DNA of 52,002 nucleotides from Eubacterium sp. (GTDB taxonomy: Bacteria > Bacillota > Clostridia > Lachnospirales > Lachnospiraceae). Below, in pieces: positions 17,081 through 26,783 of the stretch (positions are counted from its first letter, which is position 1; each line of letters begins with the position of its first letter). The position numbers and the translations under genes were made by a program. The stretch is taken from contig JAILRB010000026.1 in NCBI GenBank assembly GCA_024698585.1, positions 1-52,002 on the forward strand, read 5' to 3'. The notes beneath the pieces were generated by a model. It was not told the DNA's origin, ran no database searches, and saw only the letters and a list, made by a program, of their open reading frames with translations.

Positions 17081-17791
17081 TTATTTTGACATTGCCTCGT
17101 AAGCTAATTTCACTGCTTCTTCTGAAATATTACATTCCAGTTCATACATCGGAACCTTGCTTAACAATAAATCCACGAATTCCATTGTTTTCATCATTCC
17201 CTCTACCGTTCTCGGACGATAAATCTGATTCATAATTAACGGGAGAATTTCCTCCTTCTTCAATGGACGAATTCTGTTCTCCTTTGCCTGCTTCAAAAAG
17301 CAAATCCCCTTTAGTTTAGCATTTCCATTGGTGGATAAATGATGCTTTCCATCCCAAGGCGTTCCGTAGGCATAAATTCCGTCCTCCTTTACCCGAAGCA
17401 ATGGTTTATCATCATTAATCATCGTGACACGTTCTCCAAACGTTTCACGCCACAACCGGGCATGGGTAGACTTTCCCGTTCCACTGGCAGCCGTAAACAT
17501 ATAGGCCTCCCCACCCATTTCTAAGACACTTCCGTGGCAAAGAAACACACCATAGGAAACAGCCTGTTCACAAAACAAACGATATAAGGCAATATATTCC
17601 AAGTAAGATTTTCCAAACTTCGTATCATCTTCTGCGTGAGACTGCTCAAATGCCAAATCTTCATCCGTGGCACGAATGGAAAAGATTGGAGTTTTTCCCT
17701 CTGCCAGGTAATCTCTACAAGCTTCCTTAAAATATGCCCCTCGATGATACACTTCTACCGGTATTTCTCCAAATTCATAGATATTTCTCAC
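17081..17791 (-). CDS. HPr-kinase/PEPCK-like P-loop protein
   Basis: The 236-residue product has a late Walker A motif GTGKSTHA (104-111) with a NDDKP acidic site (126-130) downstream and GTPWDGKHHLS near 150, the arrangement of HPr-kinase-like proteins found in lasso-peptide and other peptide clusters rather than true HprK. It probably phosphorylates a peptide or protein. The GTG start uses a ribosome site that overlaps the stop of the ATPase gene. It is followed by the PqqD-like gene after 13 bases. Confidence 0.78.
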   Translation of the reverse strand: MRNIYEFGEIPVEVYHRGAYFKEACRDYLAEGKTPIFSIRATDEDLAFEQSHAEDDTKFGKSYLEYIALYRLFCEQAVSYGVFLCHGSVLEMGGEAYMFTAASGTGKSTHARLWRETFGERVTMINDDKPLLRVKEDGIYAYGTPWDGKHHLSTNGNAKLKGICFLKQAKENRIRPLKKEEILPLIMNQIYRPRTVEGMMKTMEFVDLLLSKVPMYELECNISEEAVKLAYEAMSK

Positions 17792-17793
17792 GA

Positions 17794-19101
17794 TTACTCC
17801 TGTTCCGTTCCTTTAATATAATTAGCAAACTGCTGAGCTGTTCTTCCGGAAATGCCTCCGTGACTCAGTTCCCATTTATTTGCTTCTGCACGAATCTCCT
17901 CGTCTGACATCTTAACCCCCAGCCTTCTGCAAAGACCAATGGCAATTTCGAAATATTCTTTCTGAGAAGGCTTGGAATAATTGATGGTGACACCGAAACG
18001 ATGCACCAGAGAAAGTTTTTCTTCAATGGTGTCAGAACGATGCATTCCATTGTCCACCGTAACATCACTACGGTCATTCCATGTCTCCTTAATCAGATGT
18101 CTTCTATTTGATGTGGCATAAATCAATATATTTTCCGGCTTTGTTTCCACGCCACCTTCGATTACTGCCTTTAGGAATTTATATTCAATTTCAAATTCCT
18201 CGAAAGACAAGTCATCCATATAAATTATGAATTTATAGTTTCTGTTTTTAATCATGGAAATCACATTGGATAAATCCTTAAACTGATGCTTATAGATTTC
18301 AATCATACGAAGCCCCTGATCGTAGTATTCATTGACAATCGCCTTAATGCTGGTAGACTTACCGGTACCACTGTCCCCAAACAAAAGACAGTTATTGCAC
18401 TTTCTTCCCTGCACGAAGGCTTCGGTGTTTTCTACCAGTTTCTTCTTCTGAATCTCGTAACCAATCAAGTCATCCAATACGACCTTATCCATATTATTGA
18501 TTGGTTTAAAGGTAATACCTGTGTTTCCTTCTTCAATACGGAATGCCTTATTAAGACCAAACATTCCTACTCCATAAGCTTTATAAAAATCTGTCACTGC
18601 CGCAAAGAATTCCTTTTCATCCTTTGCCTCTTCCAGTTTTTCGCTTAATGCCCGAACCTTCTCACTGACATTTTTATTGTATAATAATTCCTTCTTTTCA
18701 ATGGCATCATAGTGTTCTAATTTATCAAAACAATCAATGCCCAGTTCTTTCTCCATCGGTTCAAAATCATAATGGAACAGATTTCGGAACTGCTTGAAAT
18801 CATTCTCCGCAAAATAGTTTACGGTTCCTTCATTGGCTCCCACCTTTTCACAGGTCAGGCTGAAGGGATTTTCATTGGTAATCAAAAGATAGGTTAAATA
18901 ATTGTGCCATAGGTTCTTATCAAAACCAAAATCTGTCGCCACCACAAGAATTCGTTTCACCTGGTGATAAATTCGTGTGATGATTTCATCCTTCTGATAC
19001 TCTGTTTCCTTAAAATCCTTGATAATATTAGATAATTCCATCAGAATGGAATCCTCCGGCATATCTCCATAAATCAATAATTTCGAAACTATATTATACA
19101 T
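17794..19101 (-). CDS. DUF815-type AAA ATPase
   Basis: The 435-residue protein has a helical N-terminal half and a C-terminal AAA module: Walker [10 protein letters not shown] (242-250), Walker B FIIYMDD (291-297) and an ATSNRR sensor near 330, all typical of DUF815 family ATPases. The cellular role of that family is not settled. It leads a four-gene operon (ATPase, HPrK-like, PqqD-like, S26-like) with gaps of 2 to 13 bases. Its connection to the other three could be functional or accidental. Confidence 0.85.
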   Translation of the reverse strand: MYNIVSKLLIYGDMPEDSILMELSNIIKDFKETEYQKDEIITRIYHQVKRILVVATDFGFDKNLWHNYLTYLLITNENPFSLTCEKVGANEGTVNYFAENDFKQFRNLFHYDFEPMEKELGIDCFDKLEHYDAIEKKELLYNKNVSEKVRALSEKLEEAKDEKEFFAAVTDFYKAYGVGMFGLNKAFRIEEGNTGITFKPINNMDKVVLDDLIGYEIQKKKLVENTEAFVQGRKCNNCLLFGDSGTGKSTSIKAIVNEYYDQGLRMIEIYKHQFKDLSNVISMIKNRNYKFIIYMDDLSFEEFEIEYKFLKAVIEGGVETKPENILIYATSNRRHLIKETWNDRSDVTVDNGMHRSDTIEEKLSLVHRFGVTINYSKPSQKEYFEIAIGLCRRLGVKMSDEEIRAEANKWELSHGGISGRTAQQFANYIKGTEQE

Positions 19102-19164
19102 TTTCTTTTCCTCTTTTTCTTCTAAACACTACTTATCATTATAACGGAATTTCCACAATAATCA

Positions 19165-19195
19165 ATAAAGAGGTGCGCTTTCGCACACCTCTTCA
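19165..19195 (-). terminator. Terminator after the secreted protein gene at 19201
   Basis: The minus strand reads GAGGTGTGCG-AAAG-CGCACCTC followed by TTTATTG, with a two-base bulge. Confidence 0.7.
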
Positions 19196-19200
19196 TCGTA

Positions 19201-20187
19201 TTACTGAAATACTACTTTTACAGTTTTAGAATAAGCACTGTATTCTGTTTTCTTACCATTTTTTGTATAATATCTTGCTCTCAGATAATAAGTTCCCTTG
19301 GAAAGCTTTGTTGTCTTTAATGCGCCGTATCTCTTTCCTTTTGTATCTGCTAATACCTTAGTCGCTTTCTTAGCACTCTTTCCAAAATAAATCTTATATC
19401 CTAAATTCTTTCTTGTTGAAATTCTGTATCTGAACTTAACACCCTTTGAAGTTTTCTTTGGATTAAATACTTTAAATACTGGTTTTTCTAAGCGATAAAT
19501 CATTGCAACAGTACTTGAAAATTCAGACTTTGTTTCATTATAAAAAGCAATTACCTTATATGTGTATTCCTTATTGTATTTTACCTTTTTATCAACATAT
19601 TCCTTCTTTGTTGTGGTTGCAATCTTTACAAACTTTCCATTTCCGGTAGCTCTGTAGATTTCAAACTTCTTTCCAACCGCTGCAGTGGTTTCATCAATTG
19701 CAAATGCAGTCGGCTTAATTTTAATCTTAAAACCACCCAAGACTCTATCCATGTTACATACCGGTTGTGCAACGTATTCCGGTGTTGTTGACCAATGTGG
19801 ATAAAGTGTTAAATCGCTGATTCCCTTCCATGTTGGAACTTCGTTGCTGCAATCCCAATATGTTTCTGAGCTGGCACCACCACAAGAATTATAAACCTGT
19901 TCTCCGCCTTCTTTTGCTGTAAACCATCCTGTGAAAAATACACCGTCTTTCTTTGCTGTATATGTTAAGCTATAGTCACCGGATCCTTTTGTAACTGTGC
20001 AAGTATCATCGACCGGTAATTCCTCTTTCAATAACCCTCTGTCGTTCTTTTCTGCTCCATCAAATACAAACTTGATCGTGTTTTTTGTAACATCCTCTGC
20101 GGATACATTTTTTGCAGAAACAAATCCTGCAACCATAAGTGTAAATACTAATACTGATACTCTTGAAATCATTCTTAATTTTTTCAT
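19201..20187 (-). CDS. Secreted protein with InlB B-repeat and Fn3-like domains
   Basis: The 328-residue product has a signal peptide (about 1-30), an InlB B-repeat/Listeria-Bacteroides-type domain (about 35-134, with VFFTGWFTAKEGGEQVY and LTLYPHW) and two fibronectin-III-like domains (about 140-230 and 232-328, with EYTYKVIAFYNE and TYYLRARYYTKNGK). It has no LPXTG or membrane anchor, so it is released or held non-covalently. It lies 31 bases after the gene at 20219 and is probably cotranscribed. Confidence 0.8.
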   Translation of the reverse strand: MKKLRMISRVSVLVFTLMVAGFVSAKNVSAEDVTKNTIKFVFDGAEKNDRGLLKEELPVDDTCTVTKGSGDYSLTYTAKKDGVFFTGWFTAKEGGEQVYNSCGGASSETYWDCSNEVPTWKGISDLTLYPHWSTTPEYVAQPVCNMDRVLGGFKIKIKPTAFAIDETTAAVGKKFEIYRATGNGKFVKIATTTKKEYVDKKVKYNKEYTYKVIAFYNETKSEFSSTVAMIYRLEKPVFKVFNPKKTSKGVKFRYRISTRKNLGYKIYFGKSAKKATKVLADTKGKRYGALKTTKLSKGTYYLRARYYTKNGKKTEYSAYSKTVKVVFQ

Positions 20188-20218
20188 CTTTTCATTCTCC
20201 TTTTCGTTCTATTCTCTT

Positions 20219-21115
20219 TTAAGCCCATTCCTGATATGCCTTAAACTGGTTGTTTTTGTCGTTGACGCCAGGGTACTTCTTTAAAGCAATCCATCCTTCT
20301 GTTCCGTCTGCTGCTTTTACAAATGCATAGATGTTATAACATGCTTCATAGTGATTGTATACTGTAACTTTATCTTTAATTACATCGTAACGAACCTTTA
20401 AAATGCTTAATTTTGTATTCTTCTTTAAAGTCGCCTTCACACCACTTGTTTGACTTGGTTTCTGATAAACAGTTGCATCTTCATTCAATTCATACTGATA
20501 TTCTCTGGATTTCTTATTAAACACTACTTCGTTTTTTGTTTTTCTAACCAACTTTCCCTTTTTATATTCGAACTTAACGTCCGCAATATAGCTTGCCATA
20601 CCAATTCCACTCGGAGAATCATAACCGATTGTTAAAGTTCCCTTTCCATCTGTAGTGATATAATCAGCTGATCCAGCCCAGACTCTTCCAAAACTCATCT
20701 CCTTATCATCCCCACCTAAGTCAAGCACTTTGTTAAGCTTTCCTTTTTTGTAAGTAAAAATTCCTGCTTTATTAGTAAAGGTACAACTATTTCCTCTTCC
20801 ATAAAATGCAATTTCTTTTCCTGCCTTTTTCTTGTTAATATCCAGGACTTTACAGCAAGCATCATAACCCTTAACTTTCAAAACCTTTTTCCCATCTATA
20901 TATAAAGTGAATTTATCATATACTGAATTCTTAATTTTCTTCGACTTAATCTCAATCGTTTCTTTTCCTTTTTTTCCATCAAGGTTGATCGAGTACTTTT
21001 TGTTTATCTTTAATGTCTTTGCCTCTACGGAATTTGTTGTTCCGATAAATCCTACTGCAGCTACGATTGCTACAACTCCTATTGTCTTCATGATTGTCTT
21101 GTTAAATTTTTTCAT
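20219..21115 (-). CDS. Secreted protein with C-terminal SH3-like domain
   Basis: The 298-residue product has a signal peptide (about 1-32), a beta-rich middle (about 40-205) reminiscent of FG-GAP/VCBS-like propeller pieces, and a C-terminal bacterial SH3-like module (about 210-298) with ATVYQKPSQTSGVKATLKK and GTEGWIALKKYPG. SH3b modules often bind cell wall. It begins the two-gene secreted unit and has a near-consensus promoter at 21183-21211. Confidence 0.75.
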   Translation of the reverse strand: MKKFNKTIMKTIGVVAIVAAVGFIGTTNSVEAKTLKINKKYSINLDGKKGKETIEIKSKKIKNSVYDKFTLYIDGKKVLKVKGYDACCKVLDINKKKAGKEIAFYGRGNSCTFTNKAGIFTYKKGKLNKVLDLGGDDKEMSFGRVWAGSADYITTDGKGTLTIGYDSPSGIGMASYIADVKFEYKKGKLVRKTKNEVVFNKKSREYQYELNEDATVYQKPSQTSGVKATLKKNTKLSILKVRYDVIKDKVTVYNHYEACYNIYAFVKAADGTEGWIALKKYPGVNDKNNQFKAYQEWA

Positions 21116-21182
21116 TTCTTTTCCCTTTCTTTCACGCTCTCTTCAGCGCCCTTTCATATGTCTTACCTTGCAAAGCTAGGTC

Positions 21183-21211
21183 ATTGTAACTCCACTTTTT
21201 TCCAATTGCAA
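21183..21211 (-). promoter_or_regulatory. Promoter of the gene at 20219
   Basis: On the minus strand TTGCAA (21211-21206), 17 bases and TACAAT (21188-21183). Confidence 0.6.
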
Positions 21212-21446
21212 TACTATTTTTATGTAATTATTTTCATACTTTTTTAACATTTTGTTGTAAAATATTACAGTAAAAAATCATCTTTTCCTCATATTCATCA
21301 TATGTTGCAATTTTTCCCCTCTGTTACCCTTATCATTTTGCAAAATCAACTTCTTTTCATTAATTTCAGCAAGTTTTACGCAATTATTTTTAATATATTT
21401 AAAACTAAACAGTATTATATTTAAAATAATATTGTTACAAAACTTC

Positions 21447-21475
21447 ACAAAAAAAATTCGGCGCAAAGCCGAATT
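21447..21475 (-). terminator. Terminator after the gene at 21482
   Basis: ATTCGGC-TTTGC-GCCGAAT followed by a run of T on the minus strand. Confidence 0.85.
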
Positions 21476-21481
21476 ATTTTA

Positions 21482-22537
21482 TTATTTCACTTTTGTACCG
21501 TCAAATGCTGCTTCACCGATTCTTTTTACTCTAGCCGTTACATTACACAGGACTCCATAATAGCGAACCTTTACACGTTTTAACTTCTTACATTTATAAA
21601 ATCCATGATTCTTAATTACCTTCACTGAACTTGGAAGGATCACTGTTTGCAACGTTTTATTTCCTGAATAACCAGCATTATCTTCATACATTTTATGTGT
21701 CGCAAAGGCATAACTTCCAATGCCCTTTACCCCCTTTGGCACCTCTAATTTCTTTGCCTTTCCTGTATATCTCACCAGATACTTTTTATAAATTCGCATT
21801 CCTTTCTTATACTGTGTATATTTTTTAGGGAATTTTAAATTTGACGCCTTCACATCGTCGAAATATTCAAGTAATTCACTTATGGTATCGACTGATAATT
21901 TTCCATTTTTGAAGGTCAACTTTTCGGTGCTTGGACCAGAGTGCCAATCCAAGTACTCTGGCATATCAAAATTAATCTCCTTCAAAGATTTTGGAAATAC
22001 AATTTTCTTTGCTACAATTACCGAAGAGTATTCATCCATACTCAATTCGCCTGCATCATTCTCACTATATCCCCTTTTCTTAAATCCGATTCCACCATAA
22101 TAATAATTTCCATACTTTATGATTGCCGAAAGATTCACTATCGTTGTTCCTTCCTTAATGGTAACTGTTTTTTCTCCATATGGAATCGCAATCAATGTTT
22201 TTCCATCTAAACTATACTTTGCACCATCAATTACTGTATATGCATCGTCATCCCAAAGTCCACAAAGATTTCCGGTAAATTCTAACTGTCCATCCGTTTG
22301 ATAACGACAAGTTGTTCCTTCTTTGATAATAAATTGATGTCCCTTATATTCTACAACATCATCTCCATCATATCCCAGATATACACATTTTAATCCGGGC
22401 ACACTTTCAATATCCTTTTTGGAATCCAGTACGACTTCATTAAAACCCGAGTCCTGTGCCATAACTAACTCCTTTGCCCCAAACATCGTCGCTACAACTG
22501 CAGCAAATACCATAAATAAATTTAACACTCTCTTCAT
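21482..22537 (-). CDS. Secreted BspA-like leucine-rich-repeat protein
   Basis: The start at 22537 follows AAGGAAGGAGCTTGTT; the longer frame is not real. The 351-residue protein has a signal peptide (about 1-27, ending VMAQD) and repeated LRR_5-type segments, for example KKIVFPKSLKEINF, LEVPKGVKGIGSYAF and TVILPSSVKVIKNHGFYKCKKLKRV. BspA-like proteins are surface-exposed or secreted and often bind host or bacterial ligands. It has no sorting motif. It stands alone, bounded by terminators. Confidence 0.82.
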   Translation of the reverse strand: MKRVLNLFMVFAAVVATMFGAKELVMAQDSGFNEVVLDSKKDIESVPGLKCVYLGYDGDDVVEYKGHQFIIKEGTTCRYQTDGQLEFTGNLCGLWDDDAYTVIDGAKYSLDGKTLIAIPYGEKTVTIKEGTTIVNLSAIIKYGNYYYGGIGFKKRGYSENDAGELSMDEYSSVIVAKKIVFPKSLKEINFDMPEYLDWHSGPSTEKLTFKNGKLSVDTISELLEYFDDVKASNLKFPKKYTQYKKGMRIYKKYLVRYTGKAKKLEVPKGVKGIGSYAFATHKMYEDNAGYSGNKTLQTVILPSSVKVIKNHGFYKCKKLKRVKVRYYGVLCNVTARVKRIGEAAFDGTKVK

Positions 22538-22696
22538 AACAAGCTCCTTCCTTATTCTTTTTTTAATCTCCATAAAAACCACGTGCTCAGAACGCTTTTT
22601 TCTATTTCACCTTTATAAACGATTGTTTTTTATATTTTATTTCAAAAAATTTATAATCTCTTTTCAAGTATTATATCCGCTTCGCTTCTTCTCGCT

Positions 22697-22716
22697 GATG
22701 CGGCATTCGCCGCATC
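22697..22716. repeat. Perfect 8-bp hairpin near the end of the pfl operon
   Basis: GATGCGGC-ATTC-GCCGCATC, just beyond the pfl operon terminator, with no T tail of its own. It might protect the RNA 3' end or be a small repeat. Confidence 0.45.
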
Positions 22717-22718
22717 AA

Positions 22719-22753
22719 ACAAAAAGAAAGGACCCGGTATAAACCGGGCCCTT
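22719..22753 (-). terminator. Terminator of the pfl operon
   Basis: The stem GGGCCCGGT/ACCGGGTCC is followed by TTTCTTTTTG on the minus strand. Confidence 0.9.
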
Positions 22754-22771
22754 AAAAAGCTTTACTTCTTC

Positions 22772-23020
22772 TTATAAACCTGTGCTAGCGTGGAATGTTC
22801 TGTGGATTACATCATCCTGCTGTTCCTTTGTTAATTTGATAAAGTTTACAGCGTATCCAGATACACGGATTGTAAGCTGTGGGTATTTTTCAGGATGTTC
22901 CTGAGCATCAAGTAATGTTTCTTTGTTTAATACATTAACATTTAAGTGATGTCCACCCTTTGATGCATATCCATCTAATAAAGATACTAAATTATCTACC
23001 TGCTGTGTGCTTGCTGACAT
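22772..23020 (-). CDS. grcA: Separate glycyl-radical subunit of pyruvate formate-lyase (GrcA-like)
   Basis: The 82-residue protein is the C-terminal glycyl-radical domain of pyruvate formate-lyase encoded as its own gene. It has [19 protein letters not shown] and the radical motif RVSGYAVNF with the radical glycine at 55, then [15 protein letters not shown], the usual end of the enzyme. In E. coli, GrcA is a spare part that rescues a cleaved enzyme; here the neighbouring pflB lacks this domain altogether, so this gene must supply it. The ribosome site AGGAGG is strong, and it lies 12 bases after pflA. Confidence 0.93.
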   Translation of the reverse strand: MSASTQQVDNLVSLLDGYASKGGHHLNVNVLNKETLLDAQEHPEKYPQLTIRVSGYAVNFIKLTKEQQDDVIHRTFHASTGL

Positions 23021-23032
23021 ATTCTTTTCCTC

Positions 23033-23794
23033 CTATTTTTTTAATAATTCTGCTCGGGATTCTTTAAACCCTTTCATCACAATCTCCCTGGCCGATAGTG
23101 CCATTTCCTTTGTGGCAGGTTCAATACCCTTTAACGGGTAATCAATTCCCAGCTGTTCGTATTTTACAACTCCCATATCATGATATGGAAGAATATCTAA
23201 TGCATTCACATGCTTTAATGTTCCAATAAATTTTCCAAGACGATAAAGAGAATCTTTATCCATGGTCACATGTGGAACAACTACATGGCGAATCCATATT
23301 TCCTTTCCCTTGGAATCAAGGTACTGGGCAAATTTTAAAATATTGTCGTTAGGTCTCTTACATAATTCCTGATGTTTCTCAGGATCAATATGCTTGATAT
23401 CCAACATAATTAAGTCGGTCACTTCCATCAATCGGTCAACCTTCTTTACATAATCCGGATTGTCCGGCTGGAACGTGGTACCGGATGTATCCAGGCAGGT
23501 ATGAATTCCTCGCTTGTGAGCTGCCTCGAACAATTCTGTCAGGAAATCAATCTGAACCATCGCCTCTCCACCGGTAGCAGTAATACCGCCATCTTTGTAG
23601 AAAGACTTCTTGCTCTCATACATATCCATAATCTGATCCACGGTCATTTCTTCGCCACCCTCCATACTCCAAGTATCAGGGTTATGACAATATGCACATC
23701 TCATTGGACATCCCTTGAAGAATACTACAAGACGTACTCCAGGACCATCAACTGTTCCAAAACTCTCAATTGAATGAATTATACCTTTAGCCAA
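23033..23794 (-). CDS. pflA: Pyruvate formate-lyase activating enzyme
   Basis: This 253-residue radical-SAM protein takes the hydrogen from the radical glycine of pyruvate formate-lyase. The CxxxCxxC cluster motif is at Cys29, Cys33 and Cys36 (GCPMRCAYC), and TATGGEAM is the SAM-binding GGE. Translation starts at a TTG, 9 bases after AAGGA; no in-frame ATG is near. The gene sits between the pflB core and the glycyl-radical subunit gene, so the activase is made together with both halves of its substrate. Confidence 0.95.
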   Translation of the reverse strand: MAKGIIHSIESFGTVDGPGVRLVVFFKGCPMRCAYCHNPDTWSMEGGEEMTVDQIMDMYESKKSFYKDGGITATGGEAMVQIDFLTELFEAAHKRGIHTCLDTSGTTFQPDNPDYVKKVDRLMEVTDLIMLDIKHIDPEKHQELCKRPNDNILKFAQYLDSKGKEIWIRHVVVPHVTMDKDSLYRLGKFIGTLKHVNALDILPYHDMGVVKYEQLGIDYPLKGIEPATKEMALSAREIVMKGFKESRAELLKK

Positions 23795-23822
23795 TTTGAA
23801 TCATCCTTATCTTAATTATTAA

Positions 23823-25871
23823 TTATTTGTCGATTTCTACTCCAAGGTCGCTTAAATCTCCAACGATTACATCATCCTTTCCAAGTGCTCCAGGAATGAT
23901 TGTAAATGTATTTGAAATACCATCCTGTGAGTTAAGGAATGGAAGCTTAGCAACTGAAGAAAGTGAAGAAACGGCACCGTTCTTATCTCTTCCGTGAAGT
24001 GGGTTAGCACCTGGTGCGAATGGCTGTCCAGCCTTTCTTCCGTCAGGTGTGTTACCTGTGTTCTTACCGTATGTTACGTTAGATGTAATTGTAAGAATTG
24101 ACTGTGTTGGAATACCATCTCTGTATGTATACTGCTGTCTTAAGTATCCCATGAACTTGTTAACGATTTCTACAGCGATATCATCAACTCTGTCATCATC
24201 GTTACCATATTTAGGGAAATCTCCAGTAGTTTCAAAGTCAACTACTACTCCATCTTCGTCTCTGATACATTTAACTTCTGCATACTTGATAGCTGAAAGT
24301 GAGTCAGCAACAACTGAAAGACCAGCGATACCTGTTGCGAACCATCTTGTTACCTTAGCATCATGTAATGCCATCTGAATTCTTTCGTAAGAATATTTGT
24401 CATGCATATAGTGGATGCAGTTTAATGCGCTAACATAAACTCTAGCTAACCACTTCATCATGTCATCATATTTTTCCATTACTTCATTGTAATCAAGAAC
24501 GTCTGCTGTGATTGGTCTGTACTTCGGTCCTACCTGAACCTTAGTCTTTTCATCCACACCACCGTTGATTGCGTAAAGTAAACATTTAGCAAGGTTTGCT
24601 CTAGCTCCGAAGAACTGCATTTCCTTACCAATTCTCATTGAAGATACACAACATGCGATACCATAATCATCACCATGTGTTACTCTCATTAAGTCATCGT
24701 TTTCGTACTGCATTGATGAGTATTCGATAGATAACTTAGCACAGAACTTCTTGAATGCTTCAGGAAGTCTTGTTGACCAAAGTACTGTAAGGTTTGGCTC
24801 TGGAGCTGCACCTAAGTTTTCTAATGTATGAAGATATCTGAATGACATCTTTGTAACCATGTGACGTCCGTCGATACCAACACCACCGATTGATTCTGTA
24901 ACCCAAACCGGATCACCAGCGAAAATCTGGTTGTATTCTGGTGTTCTAGCGAACTTAACACATCTTAACTTCATAATGAAGTGATCAACGAATTCCTGAA
25001 CCTGTTCTTCTGTGAATGTTCCGTTAGCTAAATCTCTTTCAGCGAAACAGTCAATAAATGTAGAAGTACGTCCAAGAGACATTGCAGCACCATTCTGTTC
25101 CTTAACTGCTGCAAGGTATCCTAAATACATCCACTGGATAGCTTCCTGTACGTTCTGTGCAGGTCTAGAAATATCGAATCCGTAGATTTCACCTAATTTC
25201 TTTAATTCCTGAAGAGCTCTGATCTGTTCAGAATATTCTTCTCTATCACGAATTACATCAGGTGTCATTGTCATAAGGTCTGTTCCAGCCTTCTGAGCCT
25301 TCTTATCTTCGATTAATGCATCAATACCATAAAGAGCAATTCTTCTGTAGTCACCGATGATACGTCCACGTCCGTAAGCATCTGGAAGACCAGTTACGAT
25401 ATGGTTTGAACGACATGTTCTGATTTCTGGTGTGTAAGCATCGAATACACCTGCGTTATGAGTCTTTCTGTAGTTTGTGTAGAAATCTACTACTTCAGGA
25501 TCTACTTCATAACCATTGTCTGAACAAGCCTTCATAGCCATACGGATACCACCGTTAACCTGAAGTCCTCTCTTGAAAGGTGCATCTGTCTGGAAACCAA
25601 CGATTGTTTCCTTGTCCTTATCTAAATATCCGGCACCATGTGATGTAATTGTCTGAACAACCTTTGTGTCCATGTCTAAAACACCACCAGCTTCTCTTTC
25701 CTTCTTCTGAAGATCAATTACCTGATTCCATAAATCTGTTGTTGCCTGTGTAGGGCCTGCTAAGAAACTATCGTCACCATCATATGGTGTGTAGTTCTTC
25801 TGGATAAAATCTCTGACGTTTACTTCTTTCTGCCAAGCACCGCCGACAAATCCTGTCCACTCTTCTCTCAT
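23823..25871 (-). CDS. pflB: Pyruvate formate-lyase core lacking the glycyl-radical domain
   Basis: The 682-residue enzyme converts pyruvate and CoA to acetyl-CoA and formate. It aligns by eye to standard PflB from the first residues through [11 protein letters not shown] (active Cys407-Cys408) to [17 protein letters not shown], then stops at [13 protein letters not shown]. Standard enzymes run about 760 residues and end with the RVSGYAVNF radical domain, which is missing here and appears 800 bases later as the 82-residue gene. The stop is followed by several more in-frame and out-of-frame TAA codons, so it is not a single recent nonsense mutation. AGGAGG ribosome site. Confidence 0.95.
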   Translation of the reverse strand: MREEWTGFVGGAWQKEVNVRDFIQKNYTPYDGDDSFLAGPTQATTDLWNQVIDLQKKEREAGGVLDMDTKVVQTITSHGAGYLDKDKETIVGFQTDAPFKRGLQVNGGIRMAMKACSDNGYEVDPEVVDFYTNYRKTHNAGVFDAYTPEIRTCRSNHIVTGLPDAYGRGRIIGDYRRIALYGIDALIEDKKAQKAGTDLMTMTPDVIRDREEYSEQIRALQELKKLGEIYGFDISRPAQNVQEAIQWMYLGYLAAVKEQNGAAMSLGRTSTFIDCFAERDLANGTFTEEQVQEFVDHFIMKLRCVKFARTPEYNQIFAGDPVWVTESIGGVGIDGRHMVTKMSFRYLHTLENLGAAPEPNLTVLWSTRLPEAFKKFCAKLSIEYSSMQYENDDLMRVTHGDDYGIACCVSSMRIGKEMQFFGARANLAKCLLYAINGGVDEKTKVQVGPKYRPITADVLDYNEVMEKYDDMMKWLARVYVSALNCIHYMHDKYSYERIQMALHDAKVTRWFATGIAGLSVVADSLSAIKYAEVKCIRDEDGVVVDFETTGDFPKYGNDDDRVDDIAVEIVNKFMGYLRQQYTYRDGIPTQSILTITSNVTYGKNTGNTPDGRKAGQPFAPGANPLHGRDKNGAVSSLSSVAKLPFLNSQDGISNTFTIIPGALGKDDVIVGDLSDLGVEIDK

Positions 25872-25962
25872 TTTCTTTTTCCTCCTAAAAATATAAAATA
25901 AAGTAAAGCTTATAGTAAACGGACTTCTTCAAAATCGAATCCGCCCATTACCTGATTATTAA

Positions 25963-26499
25963 TTAACAAAACGTAAGAACATCTTCAACAGCCTTTCTCT
26001 TTGGAGCCATCGGTTCGTCTGCCGGATATCCAACAGCAACCAATGCCATTAAAAGCTGTCCTTCAGGAACCTGAAGGATTTCCTGCGCCTTGTCTATATC
26101 ATAAAGACCCATGATAACTGTTCCCAATCCTTTTTCATGAGCTGCCAGACATAAGGTCTGTGTCGCAATTCCATTGTCAAAGGCCTGCCAGTTATCTTCT
26201 CTGATAGTAGAATAACTACCATCTCTTTCGAAACCGGAACGCTTGTCCACGATTAATGTTGCAATCAAAGCAGATGCACCGTCGATAATCGACTGGTTAT
26301 GTTCTGCACAACATTCTTTGGAAATACGGTTCTTGATTTCCGGATCTGTTATGGCAATATAACGGGTAGTCTGTGAATTCTTCCAAGAAGGTGCATAGAT
26401 TGCTGCAGAAATTAATTCTTCGATCAGTTCTTTCGAAACTTTTTCTTCTGTATACTTTCTTACACTTCTTCTCGTCTTAATACATGTAATTGTATCCAT
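25963..26499 (-). CDS. Nitroreductase-family flavoprotein
   Basis: The 178-residue product has the family start CIKTRRSVRKYTEEKVS (FMN phosphate contact), the APSWKNSQ motif (about 37-44) and the C-terminal GLGTVIMGLYD and VAVGYPADEP blocks. It probably reduces a quinone, nitro compound or other electron sink with NAD(P)H, but the substrate is unknown. It precedes pflB by 91 bases on the same strand, with only a weak hairpin between, so read-through into the pfl operon is possible. It is transcribed away from the Crp/Fnr gene. Confidence 0.9.
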   Translation of the reverse strand: MDTITCIKTRRSVRKYTEEKVSKELIEELISAAIYAPSWKNSQTTRYIAITDPEIKNRISKECCAEHNQSIIDGASALIATLIVDKRSGFERDGSYSTIREDNWQAFDNGIATQTLCLAAHEKGLGTVIMGLYDIDKAQEILQVPEGQLLMALVAVGYPADEPMAPKRKAVEDVLTFC

Positions 26500-26600
26500 A
26501 AATGTACCTCCTTATTTTTTCGTTTAGTGGAAACATTTATGGTGCCCTGAAAAAAGAGCGCACTACTACACATACGTAGCCATTTTCACTAACTGTGATA

Positions 26601-26629
26601 AATATAACACTTTATGATTTGTTTTGCAA
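26601..26629 (-). promoter_or_regulatory. Nitroreductase promoter
   Basis: On the minus strand TTGCAA (26629-26624), 17 bases and TATATT (26606-26601). The -35 contains the same TTGCAA core as the palindrome at 26784, so one regulator could touch both. Confidence 0.6.
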
Positions 26630-26783
26630 CGGATAGAATCAACAAATTTTGATTAAATGTTGATGTTTTTATAAATTGCATAAAATCCTGAAAAAAGCAC
26701 CTCGAAACTTTAAAAAATTCACAATATTTTTTAGGACACCTCTTCAAGGTATCTTCAGTTTAAATCTTTTTCTTTGTTTTATC

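Larger units (their letters stand above)
21116..21481. other. 366-base AT-rich intergenic region
   Basis: It holds the promoter of the gene at 20219 and the terminator of the gene at 21482. The rest is AT-rich, and I see no gene in it. A short GCAAAGCTAGG string on the + strand faintly resembles a riboswitch core but has no partner elements. Confidence 0.6.

Noticed and set aside
21130..21200. GCAAAGCTAGG string resembling part of a c-di-GMP riboswitch
   Set aside because: The other conserved elements are absent and the strand is opposite to the neighbouring genes.
21278..21466. 62-codon minus-strand frame
   Set aside because: It starts inside the terminator of the upstream gene, has no ribosome site, and its composition simply reflects AT-rich DNA.
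25872..25962. Terminator between the nitroreductase and pflB
   Set aside because: Only a weak stem (CGGATT...AAGTCCG) with no clean T run; it is not convincing, so the transcription boundary is left open.
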